Shown piece by piece: positions 7,391 to 14,476 of a stretch of 64,000 nt of DNA. The notes beneath the pieces are model-generated. The model did not search any database and was not told the origin of the DNA. It worked only from the letters and a program-made list of their open reading frames with translations. Origin of the DNA: Acidiflorens sp963841945 (GTDB lineage Bacteria > Acidobacteriota > Terriglobia > Terriglobales > Acidobacteriaceae); the NCBI GenBank assembly GCA_963841945.1, contig CAWJFC010000016.1, positions 437,562 through 501,561 of the forward strand, written 5' to 3'. The first letter of the stretch is position 1. The number at the start of each line of letters is the position of its first letter. The translations under genes and the position numbers were made by a program.

Positions 7391-8264
7391 ATGCGGTACA
7401 AGATTCACATGCCCGTTCTGATCGTCACTTTGATTATCGTCCTCGCGCCCGCCCTGCTGCCCGCGCAAGTTTCGCTCGCCGACCAGCTCAACGCCCAATA
7501 CAACCTCGTCAAGATGGGCGAGGACTCCAATGGCGCCGCCGTCATCGAGGCCGGAACCGTCCTCAAAATCAACAAGGGCGGCGTCCTCAGCGTCCCCTAC
7601 GGCGACCAGACCAGCGGCATGGCCACCAAGTATCAGGACGGCACCGTCCACTCGCCCAACGCCCTCGGCATGAAGGCGCGCGGCAGCCTGCTCGGCCACT
7701 TCGGCAAAACTCAAACCACCCAGTTCTTCCAGGTCGGCAACAAGGTCTATCCCACCAAGATCCAGGTCAACATGGATAAAGACCAGGTCGTCATGGGCAT
7801 CGTCTCCTGCGACTCCTGCAACAACATCAGCCCGACCACCTTCTACAAAGCCGACGTCGTCTTCCAGTTCTCCAAGGGCAGCCTCGCCAAGATGAGCGCT
7901 CCCCAGGTCGAAGACGCCATCGCCGGCCTGCTCGCCATCGATGACAGCGGCAACGATCAAGGACAACAATGGTGGCAATAATGGCGGCAACGACCAGGGC
8001 AACAATAACGGCGGAAATAATGGTGGCAACAACGGCGGAAACGACCAGGGTGGCGGCAACAACGGTGGCAACAATGGCGGTGGACAGGCCCAGAACCAGC
8101 CCGCACCCGAGCCCGTGCAGATCGAAAAGGGCATGACACCCGATCAGGTCAAGGCCGCCAATGGCGTCCCCGACAAGATCATCAACCTCGGCCCTAAACA
8201 AATCTTCGTCTACAAAGACATCAAAGTCACCTTCATCAACGGCAAGGTGGTCGACGTCCAGTAA
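7391..8264 (+). pseudogene. Secreted protein with Asn/Gly linker and SmpA/BamE-like end, frameshifted
   Basis: The start ATG 7391 follows AGGAGG at 8 bases. Residues about 8-28 are a signal peptide ending LLPAQVSLA. A domain of about 165 residues follows (VLSVPYGDQTSG, SLLGHFGKTQTTQFFQVGNKV), then the frame stops at 7981. The neighbouring +1 frame carries on seamlessly as a GGNNGGN linker and ends at 8264 with a SmpA/BamE-like module (KGMTPDQVKAANGVPDKI, then IFVYKDIKVTFINGKVVDVQ). Comparison with the next repeat unit (GACCAGGGCAACAAT) shows that the sequence GATCAAGGACAACAAT has one extra A at about 7963. Removing it restores a single protein of about 290 aa. It may be a real mutation, a phase-variable tract, or an assembly error. 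Function unknown; outer-membrane or periplasmic location is likely. Confidence 0.75.
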
Positions 8265-8295
8265 GGCGGGCGATAGACCAATCGACTCAAGAATT

Positions 8296-8372
8296 GTCAT
8301 CCTGAGCGAAGCGAAGCACCTATGTATTGTGCGGCCAGCACACAGGCCCTTTGCATCGCCCGGGATGACAAT
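8296..8372. repeat. TCATCCTGAGCGAAGCG-type interspersed element
   Basis: The element begins GTCATCCTGAGCGAAGCG and ends GGGATGAC, giving terminal inverted GTCATCC/GGATGAC repeats about 70 bp apart. This type is widely dispersed in Acidobacteriota and some other genomes. It lies between the convergent stop codons of the secreted protein gene and arginase. Confidence 0.7.
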
Positions 8373-8408
8373 CCCTAACGACTCTCCCTAAGTGCCGCCC
8401 AGCTGATC

Positions 8409-9353
8409 TCAAAGTATCTTCTTCCCAAAGGCCGAAAGCGCCAGCTCCACCGCCAAATCCGCAGTCTGATTGCGCTCATCAATCACCGGATTCACCTCGA
8501 CAATCTCCATGCTAAGCATGCGCCCGTGATCCGAGATAATCTCCATCGCCAGATGCGCCTCGCGATAAGTTGCTCCACCCCACACCGGCGTGCCCACCCC
8601 CGGCGCATCCTCCGGATCGATCCAGTCCATATCCAGCGAAACGTGATACCCCGCCGTACCCCGTCCGGCCATGCGCAGCGCCTCTTCCATCACCGCCCGC
8701 ATGCCGCGCTCGTCGATGTCGCGCATCGTGAAAACTTCCACGCCCGCCTTGCGAATATTTTCCTTTTCGAAATTGTCGACATCGCGAATCCCCACCAGCA
8801 CGCAATTCTCCGGCGCAATCTTCGGCGTGAAGTCGTAAATCTTGCCCAGCTCAAACGGAGGCAGTCCCATAATCGAAGCCAGCGGCATGCCATGCACGTT
8901 CCCGCTCGGTGAAGATTCCGGCGTGTTCATATCGGTATGCGCATCGATCCAAAGCAACCCAATCTTCTGCCCTTGCCGCCGGTAAAATTCCGCGACGCCC
9001 GATACCGTCCCCGCCGCCACCGAATGGTCCCCGCCCAAAACCAGCGGAACCTTCCCCGCCTCCAGCGTCTTCAGAACAAGGTCCGCGCTCTTCACGCAGG
9101 TTGCGGTAATTTCCTTAAGATATTTTGCGCTGGCCGCGCCTTCTTTTTTCTGCTCCGGAATTGCGACCGCAATATTGCCCGCGTCCTCGACCACATGTCC
9201 GATCGCCTCCAGCCGAGCCTCCAGCCCAGCCACGCGCACCGCCGACGGACCCATATCCACGCCACGGCGCGACTGTCCAAGGTCAAGCGGAACGCCAATA
9301 ACCCGAATCTGTCGCGGATTGATGCTGCTGAACGTAGTTGTGCGCAGAGGCAT
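8409..9353 (-). CDS. rocF: Arginase (ureohydrolase family)
   Basis: A 314-aa cytoplasmic manganese enzyme that splits arginine to ornithine and urea. The binuclear metal motifs are all present: GGDHSVAAG, WIDAHTDMNTPESSPSGNVHG and SLDMDWIDPEDAPG, plus the substrate-loop Ser-Gly-Asn pattern. The RocF/arginase type is preferred over agmatinase because of the DVDNFEKENIR region and the NVHGMPLA segment. The N-terminus was placed at ATG 9353 (MPLRTTTFSS); an upstream open extension to 9548 has no arginase similarity and passes through a CTGGGAACTGAAAAACTG repeat word. No strong Shine-Dalgarno is visible. Confidence 0.9.
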   Translation of the reverse strand: MPLRTTTFSSINPRQIRVIGVPLDLGQSRRGVDMGPSAVRVAGLEARLEAIGHVVEDAGNIAVAIPEQKKEGAASAKYLKEITATCVKSADLVLKTLEAGKVPLVLGGDHSVAAGTVSGVAEFYRRQGQKIGLLWIDAHTDMNTPESSPSGNVHGMPLASIMGLPPFELGKIYDFTPKIAPENCVLVGIRDVDNFEKENIRKAGVEVFTMRDIDERGMRAVMEEALRMAGRGTAGYHVSLDMDWIDPEDAPGVGTPVWGGATYREAHLAMEIISDHGRMLSMEIVEVNPVIDERNQTADLAVELALSAFGKKIL

Positions 9354-9592
9354 ATTCAGTTTTTCAGTTCCCAGAACCCGAGTCTTTGCAGGATTGGACA
9401 GCTCCAACTCCCGCACTTTAATGTAGCTGCGCTCAGCGCAACCCGCAACCTCCGCGCGTGGAATCCTCGACTGGTTGCACAGCAGTTCGGAGAGGGTGCC
9501 GGAAAACAGCGCCTGAATCTTCTCGGCCATCCCTTCATCCAAAACCACGTACGCAAGTAGGCGCCGTCTCTTCGAAAAGATGGATCCGATGG

Positions 9593-10180
9593 ATGTTTGA
9601 AAGCATTCTCTGCCAAGTCACGGAATATGACCCCGACGTTCTCGAGTCCCTGATCGGCCTCGCCGTCGAAATCGCTCGTGAAGGTCGCGAGGGCCGACGC
9701 ATAGGCACGCTCTTTACCCTTGGGGATGAAAATGCCGTTCTCGCAAGATCTAGACCATTGATCTTGGATCCGTTGTCGGGGCATCCCGAGTCATCGCTCC
9801 AGATCTCCAATCCCAATCTCCGCGGAACGATCAAAGAACTGGCGCAACTGGACGGCGCTTTTGTAGTAAGCCGCAAAGGGATTTTCCTTTCCGCATGCCG
9901 CTACCTCGATGCTGTGACCACCCAGGTGGACGTACCGCTGGGACTCGGCAGCCGTCACATTGCGGCCGCCAACATGAGCGCTGTTACCAGTGCGGTGGGT
10001 GTTGTGGTTTCCGAAAGCTCTGTCGTGCGGCTTTTCTGTCATGGACAGCTGGTTGGCGAAATCATCCCCGAGGTCTGGATGATGGAGCATGCCCGGCTGG
10101 TGGGTACCATTAAGAGGGAGCAGGTCGGAGAACTGACGATTCTGACACCAGGCCTGCGGCAAACTCCGATCTCGAAGTGA
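9593..10180 (+). CDS. Single-domain diadenylate cyclase (DisA_N/DAC family)
   Basis: A 195-aa protein, almost entirely a DAC domain, which condenses two ATP to the second messenger c-di-AMP. Motifs are RRIGTLFTLGD near residue 35, the LDGAF catalytic motif at 86-90, GLGSRHIAAANMS at 117-129 (the RHR motif of the family appears as RHI), and VVVSESSVVRLF at 137-148. The family acts as a homodimer or multimer; c-di-AMP controls potassium and osmotic balance, and the window also has a kdp locus. No transmembrane or DNA-binding part is fused, unlike CdaA or DisA. ATG 9593 was chosen as start; an earlier in-frame ATG at 9458 would add 45 residues with no family similarity. The altered RHR motif leaves activity uncertain. 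Confidence 0.8.
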   Translation: MFESILCQVTEYDPDVLESLIGLAVEIAREGREGRRIGTLFTLGDENAVLARSRPLILDPLSGHPESSLQISNPNLRGTIKELAQLDGAFVVSRKGIFLSACRYLDAVTTQVDVPLGLGSRHIAAANMSAVTSAVGVVVSESSVVRLFCHGQLVGEIIPEVWMMEHARLVGTIKREQVGELTILTPGLRQTPISK

Positions 10181-10188
10181 CCCTGAAT

Positions 10189-10746
10189 TTACGAAACTGA
10201 GTGCGGGGTGCTTGGTGCCCCAGGTTCGCGCGCGTTCTTTGCGCGATAACCTGGGGTCTCAGTAGCTGGGGTCTCAGTACCCGGAGCACTCAAAAACTTC
10301 CGAGGCGGTCCGCCTTGCGCCTCAGTCTCTCGATCTCGCGCCGTCAATTCCGATTCGATTTCGACCACGCCAACCTCCCTCAACGCGTAGTGTCGAAAGC
10401 TGCTCCACTTCCACTCCGCCGGATCGCTCACCAATCCCCGCTTTACCGGATTGCGATGCAAGTATCGCAACTTGATCGAAAACTCGCTTGCGTCCCGCAC
10501 ATTGCGATCGTAATAGCACTTCTCCCAGAACGATCCCGACTCAAGCGTGCGATGGCGCCCCAGGCTCGCATCCGTTTTGTGGGCGCTAACCTTGGAGACC
10601 CCGCTCCGCACCCGCTTCGCAAACGAAAGCTTCAAATAATGGATCGCATCCGCCAGCGTGCCCTGTTCCGGTTCACTCAACAGCAAATGGACATGCTCTG
10701 GCATCACAACATATCCATACACGCATATCGAAAACAGGCCACGCAT
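10189..10746 (-). CDS. REP-associated tyrosine transposase (RAYT), N-terminal start lost
   Basis: An IS200/Y1-type HUH nuclease domain. The metal-binding HUH is seen in YGYVVMPEHVHLLLSEP, and the conserved LKLSFAKRV, FWEKCYYDRNV and LRYLHRNPVKRGLV follow. In-frame similarity continues upstream of ATG 10746 to about 10878 (IPSGLRRFQQTRRSHFVTFSC), which is the normal RAYT N-terminus. An in-frame TAA sits at 10887-10885 and no ATG, GTG or TTG lies between it and the homologous N-terminus, so the native start codon appears mutated. The last residues are encoded by the flanking REP palindrome (10211-10258). A second REP lies at 11091-11138. It is probably a domesticated or decaying REP mobiliser. 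Confidence 0.8.
   Translation of the reverse strand: MRGLFSICVYGYVVMPEHVHLLLSEPEQGTLADAIHYLKLSFAKRVRSGVSKVSAHKTDASLGRHRTLESGSFWEKCYYDRNVRDASEFSIKLRYLHRNPVKRGLVSDPAEWKWSSFRHYALREVGVVEIESELTARDRETEAQGGPPRKFLSAPGTETPATETPGYRAKNAREPGAPSTPHSVS
10211..10258. repeat. REP-like palindrome, copy 1
   Basis: Outer stem CCCCAGGTT (10218-10226) pairs with AACCTGGGG (10248-10256); an inner GC-rich stem closes on a GTTCTTT loop. A conserved head CTTGGTG precedes it, as in the second copy. It overlaps the 3' end of the RAYT gene. Confidence 0.85.
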
Positions 10747-10884
10747 GTCTTCAAGAGTCTGAACAAAGAGATCGTAGATGTCAGGAGTGCGAAACTTCCG
10801 CTGCCTGCGGTAGCAACTGAACGTGACAAAATGGGAGCGCCGCGTCTGCTGGAAGCGTCTGAGTCCGCTCGGAATGGCGAGAGC

Positions 10885-11090
10885 TTACCGCACCCAGCCC
10901 CCGATGTCTGTGATCCTCACCACGCCCTGGGAACGGACAACGGTGGAAGCAACAAAAGATGACAACAGAAGACGTAATAGAAAAGAAGTCATAGAAGAAA
11001 ACCGAAAAACCACACAACAAGCCAGAGAGATGAGGTGACAGAAGAAGTAAGCGAATAAGGTGAGAGAAGAGCGTGACAGAAGGTGAGACA
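10885..11090. other. Purine-rich spacer beyond the RAYT start
   Basis: On the plus strand about 150 bases are strongly A/G-rich (GAAGAAAACCG, AGAGAGATGAGG, GGTGAGAGAAGAGCG). Short open frames on both strands have no recognisable product. It is probably non-coding and lies between the RAYT and the second REP. Confidence 0.4.
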
Positions 11091-11138
11091 AGCTTGGTGC
11101 CCCAGGTTCGCGTCCGTTCTTTGGACGCTAACCTGGGT
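11091..11138. repeat. REP-like palindrome, copy 2
   Basis: Same head (CTTGGTG), outer stem (CCCCAGGTT with AACCTGGG) and GTTCTTT loop as copy 1. The inner stem differs by paired changes: GCGTCC/GGACGC here versus a CGCGC-rich stem in copy 1. Such compensating substitutions show that the hairpin itself is maintained. The two copies are in the same orientation and bracket the RAYT. Confidence 0.85.
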
Positions 11139-11356
11139 GACATGGCATGAAGTCCCCGTGCGACTTCCAATCGACAAAATCCCGTGAACATCTTGCCTGT
11201 GCCATATTTCAGAGCTGTTGGAATCTTGGACCATGCCTCTCGCTGATCCACGCAAGGGAGAATCAATAGGTTTTTCCTCCACCGCAGCATCAATCCCGGG
11301 ACTTTCAGATCCGGTCGACCGCATCCGGAGCAACCCTCGAAGCACTCCGGCCATGC

Positions 11357-11701
11357 CTAATCGTTCCACCGTCTCCGCCGATGATATTCGCCGCCACCTA
11401 GCCCGCCGAGGTCAATCACAACGGTGATGACCAGGATCAACAGATTAATGCCCGCGATCGGCTCCCTCATATTGACCATCCACGCATACACCAGAGTGGT
11501 CAGCGGTAGAAACAGAAATCCGAGCAAGGGCAATATCAGACCGTGGTACGCCCGTTGCAGGGAATTGGAGAAGAGGAACATCAGCACGAGTGCGATTCGA
11601 GGAAACGCGAGAAAGACAATCAATACGAGACAACCCACAAATCCCTCCAGCGGTATCGGCCGGCGCTCTTCCCACCTTCGGAGCGTCCGAGGTGCAGCCA
11701 A
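11357..11701 (-). CDS. Small membrane protein, unknown function
   Basis: Up to 114 aa with three predicted membrane segments: CLVLIVFLAFPRIALVLMFL, LPLLGFLFLPLTTLVYAWMV and GINLLILVITVVIDLGG, then GGGEYHRRRR at the end. The Phe-Pro-Arg and LPLTTLVYAW motifs look like a conserved acidobacterial membrane family, though no function is known. The longest frame uses a TTG at 11701; an internal TTG just before the first membrane segment is also plausible. About 215 bp separate it from the second REP. Confidence 0.6.
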   Translation of the reverse strand: MAAPRTLRRWEERRPIPLEGFVGCLVLIVFLAFPRIALVLMFLFSNSLQRAYHGLILPLLGFLFLPLTTLVYAWMVNMREPIAGINLLILVITVVIDLGGLGGGEYHRRRRWND

Positions 11702-12101
11702 AATTAAAGGTCACAATGCACAGCCTGTCAACTTGACAAAATCCGGCCGCAGAAGCCCTCTAAAGCCAGGAAAGCGAAGTGGAACAGAACAAGTAAGTCC
11801 TTTATTCAAGAATACTTCGCTGTAACTGCCTCATTCTAAGAGCGCGATTTCGCAATCCTCGCTAACCCCAGCATCCTCATCGGTCAACAGATGATTAAAG
11901 GGCAAGGACCCTAACCAGAGAGTAAACATCCATCCAGCGAAAAATCCCCGATTTGCCCACTATCACAAACCGCAAAAATCAACTTTATTTTGTTCGTATT
12001 CCATTCGCCAAAATCTCACAATATGTACGTACAGCAATGTCAACTATTGCTCCACGTGGAGCATTTTGTATTGCTCCCGGAAACGGAAAATTGAGACAGC
12101 G
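11702..12101. other. Spacer with two perfect palindromes downstream of asnS
   Basis: About 400 bp without a supported gene. It contains TGTACGTACA (12024-12033) and the 16-bp perfect palindrome TGCTCCACGTGGAGCA (12048-12063), the latter 38 bp beyond the asnS stop. The second could be a protein-binding site or a short terminator stem, but no T-run follows on the asnS strand. Confidence 0.5.
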
Positions 12102-13427
12102 TCACGGATAAAGCCGGTACAGCATCCGCGGAAACGGAATCGTCTCCCGCACATGCTCCAGCCCGCAAATCCATGCAACCGCTCGCTCTATGCCCATCCC
12201 GAAACCCGAATGCGGCACGCTCCCGTACTTGCGCAGGTCCAGATACCACTTGAAGGCCTCTTCCGGCAAGTTGTGCTCTTTGATGCGCTTCACCAGCAAC
12301 TCATACGAAGCGGTGCGCTGCGAGCCCCCGATAATCTCTCCATACCCTTCAGGAGCAAGCACATCCACGCACAGCGCCAGATCGGGGCGCTCCGGGTCAG
12401 GCTCCATATAAAAAGCCTTTACGCCCGCCGGATAGCGATGCACCATCACCGGCTTGTCATACTGCGATGACAGGTAAGTCTCATCCGGCGACCCTAGATC
12501 GCCTCCATATTCGAACCTATGTTCCAGCTTCCCTTGCGCATGCCCGTCCTGAAGTGCTTTGACTGCATCATCATAGGAGACACGCGGAAATGGAGGCTCA
12601 ATCTTCTCCAGCTTCGTCACATCGCGCCCAATAGTCAGCAAGTCGGCACGACGATGGTCAAGGCACCGCTTGACAATGAAGGTCAGGAAACCCTCGGCAA
12701 GCTGCATGAGATCGTCGAGCGTGGCATAAGCCATCTCCGGCTCGACCATCCAGAATTCGGTTAAGTGACGGCGCGTCTTGGACTTCTCCGCCCGGAACGT
12801 CGGGCCAAACGAGTACACCTTGCCCAGCGCCATAGCCGTAGCCTCAATGTAAAGCTGTCCCGATTGCGTGAGGAACGCCTGCTCATCGAAGTAGTCGACC
12901 GGGAAAAGCGTCGTCGTGCCTTCGCAGGCAGCGGGCGTGATGATCGGCGGGTCGGTGAGCGTAAATCCATTGCTATCAAAGTAATCGCGCGCCGCCTTGA
13001 TAATCTCGGCGCGCACCCGCAGGATCGCCGCCTGCCGCTGCGAACGCACCCAGAGGTGGCGATGCTCCATGAGGAAGTCGGTGCCATGCTCTTTGGGCGT
13101 GATTGGGTAAGGATCAGATTCCGGCACGCGCTGCAGAACCTGAACGTTGGACACGTCAAGCTCGTAGCCGCCAGGAGCCCGCTTATCGGCGCGGACCTTG
13201 CCTTCAACGATGACGCTCGATTCCTGCGTAAGACCTTTGATTGCATCGAAAACTTCGGGCGGGACGGCATTCTTCGGAACAACGCCCTGAATAATTCCGC
13301 TACCGTCGCGGAATTGCGGGAAAAGGAGTTTGCCGCTTTCGCGGAGGTTGTAGAGCCATCCGCGAATGGTGACGGACTGGCCTTCGTGTTTGCCGATCTC
13401 TGAAATGGTGCTTATAGATGCAGACAT
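12102..13427 (-). CDS. asnS: Asparaginyl-tRNA synthetase
   Basis: A 441-aa class IIb aminoacyl-tRNA synthetase that charges tRNA-Asn. The N-terminal OB fold (VTIRGWLYNLRESGKLLFPQ) binds the anticodon. The catalytic core carries motif 2 (FGPTFRAEKSKTRRHLTEFW) and motif 3 (GFGMGIERAVAWICG), and GEIIGGSQR is typical of AsnS. FWMVEPEMA distinguishes it from aspartyl enzymes. Length is normal. ATG 13427 opens with MSASISTISE. No T-box or leader peptide was seen upstream, only an inverted repeat. Confidence 0.95.
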   Translation of the reverse strand: MSASISTISEIGKHEGQSVTIRGWLYNLRESGKLLFPQFRDGSGIIQGVVPKNAVPPEVFDAIKGLTQESSVIVEGKVRADKRAPGGYELDVSNVQVLQRVPESDPYPITPKEHGTDFLMEHRHLWVRSQRQAAILRVRAEIIKAARDYFDSNGFTLTDPPIITPAACEGTTTLFPVDYFDEQAFLTQSGQLYIEATAMALGKVYSFGPTFRAEKSKTRRHLTEFWMVEPEMAYATLDDLMQLAEGFLTFIVKRCLDHRRADLLTIGRDVTKLEKIEPPFPRVSYDDAVKALQDGHAQGKLEHRFEYGGDLGSPDETYLSSQYDKPVMVHRYPAGVKAFYMEPDPERPDLALCVDVLAPEGYGEIIGGSQRTASYELLVKRIKEHNLPEEAFKWYLDLRKYGSVPHSGFGMGIERAVAWICGLEHVRETIPFPRMLYRLYP

Positions 13428-13435
13428 AGACCTTT

Positions 13436-13651
13436 CACCGCCGAGACGCCGAGGGCGCCGAGAAAACCAAAATCACTTCTGCTTATTCGTTGCGTCCGAT
13501 ACGGCATCTTTGGGGCGAGCATCTGGAAATTCATTGACAATTCGCATCAGACCGCTCTTCAGGAACGCGACATGAAAGCTCTATCAGAAAGGCTATCTAG
13601 AGCAACCGCAGTTTGTTCTCAACAAGAGCATTTCTCGGCGTCTCGGCGGTG
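13436..13651. repeat. Inverted repeat CACCGCCGAGACGCCGAG flanking asnS spacer
   Basis: CACCGCCGAGACGCCGAG at 13436-13453 is matched in reverse by CTCGGCGTCTCGGCGGTG at about 13632-13649. The 180-bp space between shows no gene. The pair could form a 18-bp stem or represent the ends of a decayed mobile element. Similar GCCGAGACGCCGAG words are common spacer repeats in related genomes. Confidence 0.75.
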
Positions 13652-13654
13652 GCT

Positions 13655-14476
13655 TTAGCTTTCTTCCAGCTTGCGGAACGTGGCGCTCAACTCCTCGCTG
13701 GAGCCTTTCTTTTCCTCGCCCTCGACCTCGAGCAGCAATGGCGGAGTTTGCGGCGCGGTTCGCAGCAACTCCATGGTCTCTTTCCAGTCGATCGATCCGT
13801 TGCCCGGCCACAAATGCGTGTCTTTGTCTTTGTTGTTGTCGTGAACGTGGGTCGAGCAGATATGTTTCTTCAGGATCGAGAACGCCTCGGGAATGCCGCC
13901 CATCATGTGGGCGTGTCCGCAATCGAAGCAGACGCCGATGTCGTCAAAGTGCATGGTGTGGATGAACTCGACGAGGCGATCCGGCGTGGAAAGCTCATTC
14001 GGGATGTTCTCAACCAGCACGCGCACGCCGAGCGGCTTGGCGAAGGCGCGCAGGTGTTCGACCGAGGTCATGGCTGCTTCGATCTTCTTCTCGTCGAACT
14101 CCTCATTCGGATTGCCAATGTGCTGCACCAGAAAGCGGAACGGAATGTGCTCGGCGATCTCCAGCGCGCGCTTGATCTCGTCCATAGCATCGATACGTCC
14201 GGCGCGATCCGTGGAGGCAATATTCACTGGAGGCGAACCGGTGCGTCCCCACTCGTAGTCGGAGTAGAGCGGTGCGTGCACCGAGTTGAGCGGAATGCCG
14301 GTGGACTTGAACCACTCAGCGATCTCCCGAACGTGCTGCTTGCGGTTGGCGTAGTCGAAGTGCTGGCGGGCAGCGAAGATCTCGATGGCCTGCGCTCCAC
14401 CGCGAACTAGCTCATCGAGCAGCCCCGGATGAAGGCGTTCCTTCACGTAGACGTATGTCGATACCGCCCTTTGCAT
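13655..14476 (-). CDS. Sugar phosphate isomerase/epimerase (AP-endonuclease-2 TIM barrel)
   Basis: A 273-aa TIM-barrel of the xylose-isomerase-like/AP endonuclease 2 family. Metal ligands and hallmarks are AIEIFAARQH, SVHAPLY, VLVENIPNE, GVCFDCGHAHM and STHVHDNNKDKDTHLWPGNG, ending LLLEVEGEE. Members isomerise or epimerise sugars or inositols, so the exact substrate is unknown. The ATG at 14476 overlaps the TGA of the gamma-glutamyltransferase gene by one base (TGATG), so the two are translationally coupled. Confidence 0.85.
   Translation of the reverse strand: MQRAVSTYVYVKERLHPGLLDELVRGGAQAIEIFAARQHFDYANRKQHVREIAEWFKSTGIPLNSVHAPLYSDYEWGRTGSPPVNIASTDRAGRIDAMDEIKRALEIAEHIPFRFLVQHIGNPNEEFDEKKIEAAMTSVEHLRAFAKPLGVRVLVENIPNELSTPDRLVEFIHTMHFDDIGVCFDCGHAHMMGGIPEAFSILKKHICSTHVHDNNKDKDTHLWPGNGSIDWKETMELLRTAPQTPPLLLEVEGEEKKGSSEELSATFRKLEES

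Noticed and set aside
7199..8134. A reverse frame opposite the frameshifted secreted protein
   Set aside because: It is Pro/Leu-rich only because it mirrors Asn/Gly repeats, and has no signal or domain.
10823..11369. Short open frames in the purine-rich spacer beside the RAYT
   Set aside because: No RBS, no recognisable residues; simple A/G-rich composition explains the lack of stops.
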